Below, in pieces: positions 18,245-26,335 of a stretch of 64,000 nucleotides of DNA (position 1 is its first letter; each line of letters begins with the position of its first letter). The position numbers and the translations under genes are program-made. A model generated the notes under the pieces. That model made no database searches. It was not told the origin of the DNA and saw nothing but the letters and a program-made list of their open reading frames with translations. The DNA comes from Denitrobaculum sp965232285 (lineage in GTDB: Bacteria; Pseudomonadota; Alphaproteobacteria; Kiloniellales; Kiloniellaceae), in contig CBDDPL010000004.1 of assembly GCA_965232285.1 (NCBI GenBank), positions 2,728,001-2,792,000 of the forward strand, given 5' to 3'.

Positions 18245-18769
18245 TTACTGCTTGGTGGCCGTACCGTTGGCCTGAACGGCGGCGGAAGCCTGCATCTTCG
18301 CGGCTGCCGCGGCTGCGACGGCGGGGTCGGTCGCGGGAACAGCGGCCTTCGCGCTCGCCGAATAGCCGACGGACTTTTCATCCAGGCGCCGAATGTTACC
18401 TTCGATGAAAGCGCCGGCATCGATCGCCAGCGTGCTGTGAGAGATGTCGCCGGTCACCCGGGCGGACTTGGCCAGCACCACGGAGGCCGCCTGAAGCTGA
18501 CCGTTGATGCTGCCGCAAACGCGTACCGAATCGGCGACGACCGAACCGCGCACCTGAGCCTTTTCGCCGATGGTCAGGGTACGGCTGGAGATATCACCCT
18601 CAACCGTGCCGTCGACCTGAAGATCGCCACTGCTGGTCAGGTTCCCCACGATCGTCAGATCCGCGGAGATTATCGAAGGCACGCCGCTGTCGCGTGTCGC
18701 CGCCGCCTGCTGGCCGCCGTCGCTGGACTTGGGTGCTTCGCTGTTGGACTTGGAGGATTTCGAAAACAT
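18245..18769 (-). CDS. Bactofilin
   Basis: A 174-residue bactofilin. The central DUF583 beta-helix (about 34-130) shows the repeated hydrophobic/Gly pattern, with the segments LTSSGDLQVDGTVEGDI, LTIGEKAQVRGSV and RVTGDISHSTLAIDAGAFIEG. Short Ser/Ala-rich disordered ends flank it. Bactofilins polymerise without nucleotide into membrane-associated filaments that place cell-wall enzymes. The gene lies downstream of an M23 peptidase gene on the same strand, a linkage seen in several bacteria. Confidence 0.92.
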   Translation of the reverse strand: MFSKSSKSNSEAPKSSDGGQQAAATRDSGVPSIISADLTIVGNLTSSGDLQVDGTVEGDISSRTLTIGEKAQVRGSVVADSVRVCGSINGQLQAASVVLAKSARVTGDISHSTLAIDAGAFIEGNIRRLDEKSVGYSASAKAAVPATDPAVAAAAAAKMQASAAVQANGTATKQ

Positions 18770-19095
18770 CTGTCAGCCAACCCTATAAATCAGTTCGAAG
18801 AGAGATCACGTACGAGTACCGTCGGCGCAGACGGTTCTTCGGGCACGTCCCTGCCGAAAGGCGGCGGGATACTAGCACGAAATCAGGCGGCGTTAACCAT
18901 TAAGATCAGCCCTACCGCCCGGCGCTCAACCGCTTGCACACAAAGCATGTGTTAACGGAAGATATCATGAAAATGGTTAACGGAATGCAAAGACCGGGCG
19001 GCGTCGATTAACGTAAAAAGAATTATTTTTCCGCGCAGCAAAACAGCGCCGCGCTTGCCGGGCAAGTCGGAATTCAGAGGAATTTCAGGAGGCGA
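18770..19095. other. Gap with repeated GTTAAC motifs upstream of the bactofilin gene
   Basis: No gene is seen in these 326 bases. GTTAAC occurs at 18892, 18951 and 18976. The last two are part of a perfect 10-base direct repeat, GTTAACGGAA (18951-18960 and 18976-18985), with a 25-base period. ATTAACG follows near 19007. They lie upstream of the leftward bactofilin gene and could be regulator sites; no regulator is assigned. Confidence 0.4.
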
Positions 19096-20802
19096 TCAGC
19101 CCTTGAAGACGTGCTTGCCGGCCTGCAGAAACTTGCGGGGATCGACCGGTCTCTTATTGAACAGCACCTCATAATGCACGTGCGGCCCGGTGCTGCGGCC
19201 GGAACTGCCGAGCAGCCCGATCTTGTCACGGTTCGCGACCACGTCACCCTTGCGGACCATGATCTTGCGAAGGTGCGCATAGCGGGTCCGGATGCCGTTG
19301 CCATGGTCGATTTCAATGAAGCGGCCGAAGCGGCCCTTCCAGCCGGCATAGACCACCTTACCGGGCGCCGTGGCGTAAACGGAGACACCGGTCCGCGCCG
19401 CGAAGTCCAGCCCGTTATGAACCGCGGTGCGGCCGTTGATCGGGTCGCGCCGTTTGCCGAAGGTGCTGGAGATCCGGTACTGATCGAGCGGCGGCGCCAA
19501 AGGCAAAATGGAAACCACTTCCTGCAGCGCGGCCCAGCGGTTGAGCCGTAGATCAAGCAAAGACATGGCTTCGTCGTAGGCGCGGTCGCTTTCCGATTCG
19601 AAGTCACGCTCGGCCGGGACGAAGGGACCGCCCTGGCCGTTCAGGCCCCCGCCGACGCCTTCCAGCAGATCGTCGAGGTTGAGACCGGTCATGGCGACGG
19701 TGCGCTCCATGGCCTCGATGCCGAGCGCCGTACGTTCGGTCAGGCGGCGCAGCACGAGGCTCTGGGCATCTTTCACATCCCCCATTTCCTGACGCAGCGC
19801 CACGATCTGGGTCTTGAGCTGTCCGTTTTCCTCAGCGAAGCGTTGCGCCTTGTCTTCCATCTGCGCCAGCACTTCGCGTGTCGAGGTCAGTTCCGTGTTG
19901 AGTCCTTCGCGCCGCTCGGCATTGGCCGCGAGACGCCCGTTCAGGGCGGCGATCCTGGCTTCCACCAGGGCCTGCGCCGCAAGGTGGTTGGCGCGCGACG
20001 CATTGGATTCCGCCACGGCGCTGTCAAAGGCCAGGCGTGATTCCTCAAGATCGCTGGAGAGCTCGGCGAGATCCGCTTCGAGCCCCTGCTTTTCTTCCAG
20101 GGTCAAAGCCAGGGTGCCCTCGACCTCCTGCAGCTTCCGCCCCAGGCGCTCACGGGCCTGCACCACCTCCTGGCGGCCGGCCTCGGTATTTTCCAGGGTA
20201 TCCTGGATCTCGTCGACCTGGGACTTCAGGGCCGAACTGCGGCCGGCGATTTTCAGCAGGTCATTTTCGAACTTTTGCAGCTTTTCACGTAAGCCCTCAC
20301 GCGCAATCACGACCCGGGCCCGCTCGGTACTGGAACTCTTCAGTTCTTCCTGGATCGCCGCCAGTTCATTGGGCGCGACCCGGCCGCTGCCCAGCCGCGA
20401 GAGCAGAAGGTCCTGATTCTTTTCGAGCCCCTCGGTGATCTCGGCGAACTGATTGTGATATTCGGAGACTTCCGCCAGCAGTTCGAAGTAGGCCAGCTTC
20501 TGGCGCTCGATTTCCGCGTCCTTGGCCGCCAGCGCAATCCTGGTGTCGCTGCTTTTGGAGTTGAGCAGGTTGCCCATGAAGAGCAGACCGCTGGTCGACA
20601 GCAGCACCCAGACCGCAGCCGCCGCTGCGCCACCGGCCATGCACTTCTGAAAGCGCGGCGACAGGCGGATGAACTTCACCTCGTCGTTCGACCGCAGGTG
20701 AATTTCGCGCGCGACAAAGACACGGTCGAGAAAAGCCGTCACGCGGCCCTTCAATGCCGAAGCAGGCACTCGATCCTTCTCCCCTTCCGTCTGCTCCGTC
20801 AT
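19096..20802 (-). CDS. Coiled-coil M23 (LytM-type) peptidase
   Basis: A 568-residue protein: a cytoplasmic N-terminus (1-55), one transmembrane segment (about 56-80), a long periplasmic coiled coil (about 95-370) and a C-terminal M23 domain. Predicted zinc/catalytic residues are H462 and D466 (HNGLDFA) and H541/H543 (HVHYE), so the site looks intact rather than degenerate as in EnvC-type activators. It probably cleaves peptidoglycan cross-links. Its place upstream of the bactofilin gene suggests the filament positions it. Confidence 0.9.
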   Translation of the reverse strand: MTEQTEGEKDRVPASALKGRVTAFLDRVFVAREIHLRSNDEVKFIRLSPRFQKCMAGGAAAAAVWVLLSTSGLLFMGNLLNSKSSDTRIALAAKDAEIERQKLAYFELLAEVSEYHNQFAEITEGLEKNQDLLLSRLGSGRVAPNELAAIQEELKSSSTERARVVIAREGLREKLQKFENDLLKIAGRSSALKSQVDEIQDTLENTEAGRQEVVQARERLGRKLQEVEGTLALTLEEKQGLEADLAELSSDLEESRLAFDSAVAESNASRANHLAAQALVEARIAALNGRLAANAERREGLNTELTSTREVLAQMEDKAQRFAEENGQLKTQIVALRQEMGDVKDAQSLVLRRLTERTALGIEAMERTVAMTGLNLDDLLEGVGGGLNGQGGPFVPAERDFESESDRAYDEAMSLLDLRLNRWAALQEVVSILPLAPPLDQYRISSTFGKRRDPINGRTAVHNGLDFAARTGVSVYATAPGKVVYAGWKGRFGRFIEIDHGNGIRTRYAHLRKIMVRKGDVVANRDKIGLLGSSGRSTGPHVHYEVLFNKRPVDPRKFLQAGKHVFKG

Positions 20803-21363
20803 GTCAGCGCTGGCCCCTTACATCGGCCGTCGCGACATCGACAGACATCAGCCGCGCGCTGCAACTTCCCGGGCCAAACCCGGCAGTGGCGCCGACTGTT
20901 TCCAGACGAATGTTCCCTTGCACCGGCAAGCTGTTCAGGCAATTCAAGTGACCACGAACAACCCGCGAAGGCGCAGATTCTAAAGCGCGACGAAAGTAAC
21001 CAGCGCACATAACCTAGGCAAGTCCTTACTCTTCAACCCCCGGCTCAGAACAGATCAAGCCGTTTGCAGACTAAAGGTATGCGCTATCTCTATAAAAAGG
21101 GGTTAATGAGCCCTGTACTTTACGCAAAAGCCCTTGATATTACACAGAGCTTACCAGCGGTAACCTTTGAGGCAGGCGTTACTACGCGCAACAGGCGATT
21201 GTCTAACGGGACGTCGGATCAACCAGCTACAACAAAGACACACCGTCCTTCAGTCCCGTGGCGGACTTGGATTCGCGAAAATCCCGCGCCTGCTAAGCGC
21301 AATTGGCGCCATCCGGACTGCAGTAAATCCACGCAGCTCGACAACTTCCCTCGAACGAGGTGA
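20803..21363. other. Non-coding gap, 561 bp
   Basis: The gap lies between the start of the M23 peptidase gene and the end of the LysR gene at 21364, both leftward. Short frames exist in it but none has a family pattern, a clear ribosome binding site or supportive codon use. I see no tRNA or terminator. It should contain the promoter of the M23-bactofilin unit. Confidence 0.5.
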
Positions 21364-22332
21364 CTACAGTGGACCGTCCGACAGGGCTGCCAGGCCATGC
21401 TCGCCGACAAACGCCGAGACCTGAGCGCGCAGCTTCGCTTTTGCCATCACCGCGACGGCTGCCGGAAGATCGTGCAACTCCCCTTCGCGGGCGAGAACAG
21501 TCAAGGTCCGCGAAAGCCCAACGACCGGCAAAGGACGAATGCTCAATGGCATGTTTTCCACCAGACCATCGATAAGGAGCGTCGGCGTAAGCAGGCTGAA
21601 ACCCATGCCCTTGGATACACAGGACGTCACCATGCTCGAGCGGTCGGCCTGAATGACGCGATCGGGTTCGAACCGCAGCCGCCGCAGATGCTGCATGATC
21701 AGGCGTCCCGCGTAGGTACTATCCGAAAATCTGACCAACGGCAGATGATTCTGGATCGCTTCTAGGCTGTCCTGCGGCCCCCGATAGGCCGACGGCAGCA
21801 CCAAAAGAAAGGTCTCGGTCATAATGGCGTGCCGCTCCAAACCATCAAGGTCGAGGAAGGGGTTGGAGGTGATCGCCAGATCGGCCTGCTTCGTTCGCAG
21901 CAAACGTTCATGATCGCCGCTTTGGCCCGCGTGTAAGGTCAGATCGCGTACCCCGAACTTCGACTGAACCAGCGACACCAGATCGGGCGTCAGGGTCGTC
22001 GCGATGGAAGCCTGCATGCCGACGCGCAGGAGCGGAATGGACGCGCTGTCGCGGTGCCGCATGTCCGTTTCCAGATCGCCAATTGCATTCAGGATCTTCT
22101 GGGCCTGGTGATGCAGCCGGAGCCCGGTATATGTCAGCCGTGCGGGACGTGTCGAGCGGTCCAGCAACGTCGCGCCGAACTCCTTTTCCAGCGTCGCGAT
22201 ATGCTGTGAGGCGGCGGGCTGGCTTAATCCCAGCAACCTGGCGCCGGAACGCATCTGACCCGTTTCGGCGACCGCAAGCAGCACCTCCAGCGAACGGATC
22301 AGTCCGGGGCTAAAGCGACGAGGCGGCGACAT
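21364..22332 (-). CDS. LysR-family transcriptional regulator
   Basis: A 322-residue LysR regulator with the DNA-binding domain at about 10-70 (LIRSLEVLLAVAETGQMRSGARLLGLSQPAASQHIATLE) and an effector domain at about 100-300. It is divergent from the MttB/dehydrogenase/aminotransferase operon with an 83-bp gap to its first gene, so it probably controls that pathway. The inducer is likely the pathway substrate, which is unknown. Confidence 0.9.
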   Translation of the reverse strand: MSPPRRFSPGLIRSLEVLLAVAETGQMRSGARLLGLSQPAASQHIATLEKEFGATLLDRSTRPARLTYTGLRLHHQAQKILNAIGDLETDMRHRDSASIPLLRVGMQASIATTLTPDLVSLVQSKFGVRDLTLHAGQSGDHERLLRTKQADLAITSNPFLDLDGLERHAIMTETFLLVLPSAYRGPQDSLEAIQNHLPLVRFSDSTYAGRLIMQHLRRLRFEPDRVIQADRSSMVTSCVSKGMGFSLLTPTLLIDGLVENMPLSIRPLPVVGLSRTLTVLAREGELHDLPAAVAVMAKAKLRAQVSAFVGEHGLAALSDGPL

Positions 22333-22415
22333 TCGACGAAAGCATTGTATAAGTTTTCCTGATACTCATCTGTTTTTCTTGCCTCGGGCAGCGCTTGTCC
22401 GCAAGAAATTTCGCT

Positions 22416-23945
22416 ATGACACCCGCTCGCACCCAGCGCAGGCGTGCCCGCAACGGCAAAGCCCGGCCTCCGGAGCCGCGTTTCCCATTCATTTCGCGAC
22501 GCCTGGCGCCCTACAGCGTTCTGTCAGAGGAAGGCTTGAGCCTGATCGAGGAAAACGCCGACCGGATTCTGGCGGAAACCGGTATGGAGTTTCGCGAAGA
22601 CCCGGAGATCCTGGAGATTTTTCGCAAAGCGGGCTGTTCAGTCGAAGGCGAGCTTGTGCGCTTCGCACCAGGGTTTTGCCGCAAGCTCATTCAGTCAACG
22701 GCGCCGGCTCAGTTCATTCAGCATGCCCGCAATCCGGCAAACTCGGTCCAGATCGGCGGCGATGCCACCGTATTGTGCCCTTCCTGGGGACCGCCCTTCG
22801 TCCACGATTTGGACCGCGGGCGGCGCTATGCGACTTTTGAAGACTTTCAGACGCTGATTAAGCTGCATCACAGCCTGCCCTGGCTACATCATTCGGGTGG
22901 CGTCGTCTGTGAGCCGGTGGATCTGCCGGCGCCCAAGCGGCATCTCGACATGCTCCTGGCCCACATCCGCTATTCCGACCGCCCTTTCATGGGCGCCTTT
23001 ATCGGGGCGGAACGCGCGTCCCATGCGATCGATATGGCCCGGATACTGTTCGGCGATGACTACGTCGCCGAAAATCCCGTGCTTTACTGCGTTTCGAACA
23101 GCAATGCGCCGCTGACCATGGATGCGCATATGACTGGCGCGCTTAAAACCTACGCCCGCGCCGGGCAGCCCGTGGCCTGCACGCCCTGGGTGTTGACCGG
23201 CGCCATGTCGCCGACGACCGTGGCCGGCACCCTGGCGCAGATCCTGGCCGAAGCAATGGCCGGCCTGGCCCTGGTGCAGCTCGTCAGACCCGGCGCGCCC
23301 TGCCTGATGGGAAGCTTCGCCTCCACCATGTCAATGAAGTCCGGCGCCCCGACCTTCGGCTCGCCGGAGGCCGGACTGATGGTGCTTGCCGCCGGGCAGC
23401 TTGCAAGACGCCTCGGGGTTCCCATGCATACGGTCGGAACACCCTCTTCGTCCAAGCTCCCCGATGCGCAAAGTCAGCAAGAGGCCACCTGGGGTCTGAT
23501 GATGTCGTTGTTCGCAGGCGCGCATGTCATCAATCACGCCACCGGCTGGCTGGAGGGCGGACTGGTTACCTCATTCGAAAAAACCATCATCGATCACGAC
23601 ATCTGCGGGAAAGTCGCGCGCTTTTTCGATGGGATCGACCTGAGCGAAAACGCCCAGGCCATGGAGGCGATCGCGGCGACCGGACCGGGACAGCATTTTC
23701 TGGGATCGGAACATACACAGGCCAATTTCCTGTCCGCGCTGTTTCGCCCGCTCACGCCAGACGACAATTCCTTTGAACAATGGGAAGCCGCCGGCTCGGA
23801 AGATACCGCCTCACGCGCGAACCGCCTCTGGAAAGAGCGCCTGGAAAGTTATCAGGATCCCGGCCTTGATCCCGAGATAGATGCCCGCCTGCGCACCTAC
23901 GTCACAAAAACCAAGGAAACCCTGCCCGACCGGGATTATTTTTGA
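22416..23945 (+). CDS. MttB-superfamily (trimethylamine methyltransferase-like) protein
   Basis: A 509-residue protein from ATG 22416; a TTG seven codons upstream is an alternative start. It has the length and core segments of the MttB superfamily, including LSEEGLSLIEENADRIL near the N-terminus and the Gly/Ala-rich barrel strands further on. It reads through with no in-frame amber codon, so it is a non-pyrrolysine member like the glycine betaine methyltransferases. Family members pass a methyl group to a corrinoid protein; none is encoded nearby. Its TGA overlaps the next start codon (TGATG). Confidence 0.85.
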   Translation: MTPARTQRRRARNGKARPPEPRFPFISRRLAPYSVLSEEGLSLIEENADRILAETGMEFREDPEILEIFRKAGCSVEGELVRFAPGFCRKLIQSTAPAQFIQHARNPANSVQIGGDATVLCPSWGPPFVHDLDRGRRYATFEDFQTLIKLHHSLPWLHHSGGVVCEPVDLPAPKRHLDMLLAHIRYSDRPFMGAFIGAERASHAIDMARILFGDDYVAENPVLYCVSNSNAPLTMDAHMTGALKTYARAGQPVACTPWVLTGAMSPTTVAGTLAQILAEAMAGLALVQLVRPGAPCLMGSFASTMSMKSGAPTFGSPEAGLMVLAAGQLARRLGVPMHTVGTPSSSKLPDAQSQQEATWGLMMSLFAGAHVINHATGWLEGGLVTSFEKTIIDHDICGKVARFFDGIDLSENAQAMEAIAATGPGQHFLGSEHTQANFLSALFRPLTPDDNSFEQWEAAGSEDTASRANRLWKERLESYQDPGLDPEIDARLRTYVTKTKETLPDRDYF

Positions 23946-26335
23946 TGCGCCGGACACTGATCATCGGCGGCGGCGCGATTGGGCTGAGTGTCGCTTACCA
24001 TCTCGCCAAACGTGGGAGTGACGAGGTGATCCTGCTGGAACGGAACCAGCTCACCTCCGGCACCTCCTGGCATGCGGCCGGGATCGTCGGTCCCCTGCGC
24101 GCCACCCCGAACATGACCCGGCTCGCCTCTCATGCGCTCGAACTCTTTCCAAGACTAGAGGCGGAAACGGGTATGGCCACCGGCTATCGGCGGACCGGCG
24201 GCTATTGGCTGGCGCGCGAAGCGGCGCGCATGGATGAACTGCGCCGCATCGCCGACCTTGGCGTCACCCAGGGTCTCAAGCCAAGGATCCTCGCGCCGGA
24301 AGACCTGCAGGTTCCGGGCATCGCGATCGAGGGGTTGGTGGGGGCCCTGCAGGTGCCCGAAGATGCCAGCGTCAATCCGGTCGACCTCTGCATGGCCTAC
24401 GCCCGCGGCGCCCGCCAGGCGGGTGCGACCATCCGGGAACAAACCGCTGTCGCGTCGCTGAATGTTGAAGCAGGACGGATCACAGGCATCGCTCTTGCCG
24501 ACGGCTCAGCCATCTCGGCGGACCGCGTCGTACTCTGCGCCGGCGCCTGGTCGCGCGAGCTGGCAGCCAAAGCCGGCGTGGCTTTGGCTCTGCAGCCCGT
24601 GGAGCACATGTACGTCGTGACCGAGCCGATGCCGGACCTGCCCACTCCCTTCCCGGTCCTGCGCGATCTGGATCGCGGCATATACGTAAAGGGCGACGCG
24701 GGCCGGCTGGTGATCGGGGGGTTCGAACCCGATGCAAAATGCTGGGACCCCTCGGGCCCTGGCGGAGATTCGGCCTTTCTGGAACTGGCCGAAGACTGGG
24801 ACCAGTTCGCGCCATTTATGGAAGCCGCGCTGTCGCTCATACCCGGGCTGGCGGAAACCGGAATTCAGCATTTCATGAACGGGCCGGAGAGCTTCACATC
24901 GGATACGCGTCCTCTGGTGGGCGAGGCACCCGGGGTCGACGGGCTCTTCGTGGCGGCGGGCATGAATTCCGTCGGCGTGATGTCCTCGGCCGGAATCGGA
25001 CGCGCACTGGCCGACTGGATCGCCGATGGTCATCCCCCCTTCGACATGTGGGAAGTCGACATCGCCCGCGCCGACCCCAAAGCCGCCGCGCCGGCTCATA
25101 TGCAGGCGCGTATGGAAGAAGCCGTCGCCGATCTCTTCGCCCTGCACTGGCCTTATAAGCAACCGAAAGCGGGCCGCGGGTTGCGAAAATCCGCTCTGCA
25201 TGACGAATGGGCAAAAACCGGTGCGCAGTTTGGTCTGACAGCCGGATGGGAACGCGGACTGTGGTACGCCAAAGACAATAGCGAGCACGCCCTGCCCTAC
25301 ACGGTCGGCCAACAGCCCTGGTGGCCCATTGCCGCGCGCGAGGCCGGGTCCATGGCGGGGGGCGCAGCGCTGTTGGACCTTAGCCCCTTCACCAAGATTG
25401 AGCTAAGCGGCCCGAACATCTGTGCCGCACTCAACCGTCTGACCACGGCGCAGATGGATGTCCCTCCCGGGCGCGCGGTCTATACCCAGTTGCTCAACGC
25501 CCGAGGCGGCATCGAAATGGATGTCACCATTTCGCGTCTTGGCGCCGAGCGCTTTCACCTGACCTCCGGCGCCGCGACCCGCCAGCGCGATCTGGCCTAT
25601 CTTCGGCGGCATCTCCCTGAATGTGACGTTGAGGATGTGACGGAGTTTTTTTGCACCCTCGGCGTCATGGGGCAGTCCGCCGCTGGGGTCTTGCGAGACC
25701 TGCAACCCGAGACCGCATGGGACGGTGCACCACAGGGGCAGGTGCTCGAAACACATATCGACGATCACGCCATTCGCGCGACCCGCATCAGTTTCGTCGG
25801 CGAATACGGATGGGAACTGACACTGCCCAATGTCATCGCGCCGCAGATCTTTAATCGTTTGCGCGCCGCGGCGGCGTCGCCCATGGGGCACTTCGCGCTG
25901 GATGGCTGCCGGCTCGAGAAAGGCTTCAAACACTGGGGGCACGACATCGGTCCTGAGATCACGCCGCTCGAAGCGGGCCTTGCCTTCACCATCGACTGGT
26001 CCAAGGACTTCGTCGGTAAGGAGGCCCTGCTGCGCCAGAAAGCCTCGGGACTTTCGCAACGTCTCCTTTTAATGCAGATCTCCGGCGACGCCTTGATGCT
26101 GCACGACGAGCCGGTCTATGAGGACGGTCGCCACGTCGGCTTCACCACCTCCGGCGCAAGGGGACCGCGCACCGGCCTGAACCTGGCCTTTGGCCTGATC
26201 CGAACGGCGCCCGGCGAAGGACTTCAGGAAAGTCGCGCGCGCCGCTTCTCGGTGCGGGTGGCAGGACGCGACTATCCCGCGACCCCGCTGGCGCGCGTAC
26301 CCTTTGATCCCGCGGGCGAAAGGATGAAAGCGTGA
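23945..26335 (+). CDS. FAD-dependent oxidoreductase with GcvT domain (DMGDH/sarcosine dehydrogenase-like), copy 1
   Basis: A 796-residue protein. The N-terminal DAO-type FAD domain starts LIIGGGAIGLSVAYHLAKRG. The motif GTSWHAAG holds H43, the position that carries covalent FAD in dimethylglycine and sarcosine dehydrogenases. An FAO_M linker is followed by a C-terminal GcvT-type tetrahydrofolate domain (about 425-780, with LDGCRLEKGFKHWGHD). Such enzymes demethylate N-methyl amines and pass the one-carbon unit to tetrahydrofolate. It starts inside the stop of the MttB-like gene and overlaps the next paralog by 4 bases. Confidence 0.9.
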   Translation: MRRTLIIGGGAIGLSVAYHLAKRGSDEVILLERNQLTSGTSWHAAGIVGPLRATPNMTRLASHALELFPRLEAETGMATGYRRTGGYWLAREAARMDELRRIADLGVTQGLKPRILAPEDLQVPGIAIEGLVGALQVPEDASVNPVDLCMAYARGARQAGATIREQTAVASLNVEAGRITGIALADGSAISADRVVLCAGAWSRELAAKAGVALALQPVEHMYVVTEPMPDLPTPFPVLRDLDRGIYVKGDAGRLVIGGFEPDAKCWDPSGPGGDSAFLELAEDWDQFAPFMEAALSLIPGLAETGIQHFMNGPESFTSDTRPLVGEAPGVDGLFVAAGMNSVGVMSSAGIGRALADWIADGHPPFDMWEVDIARADPKAAAPAHMQARMEEAVADLFALHWPYKQPKAGRGLRKSALHDEWAKTGAQFGLTAGWERGLWYAKDNSEHALPYTVGQQPWWPIAAREAGSMAGGAALLDLSPFTKIELSGPNICAALNRLTTAQMDVPPGRAVYTQLLNARGGIEMDVTISRLGAERFHLTSGAATRQRDLAYLRRHLPECDVEDVTEFFCTLGVMGQSAAGVLRDLQPETAWDGAPQGQVLETHIDDHAIRATRISFVGEYGWELTLPNVIAPQIFNRLRAAAASPMGHFALDGCRLEKGFKHWGHDIGPEITPLEAGLAFTIDWSKDFVGKEALLRQKASGLSQRLLLMQISGDALMLHDEPVYEDGRHVGFTTSGARGPRTGLNLAFGLIRTAPGEGLQESRARRFSVRVAGRDYPATPLARVPFDPAGERMKA

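Noticed and set aside
18892..19010. CtrA binding sites upstream of the bactofilin gene
   Set aside because: TTAAC words are repeated, but no pair shows the TTAA-N7-TTAA spacing of the CtrA consensus.
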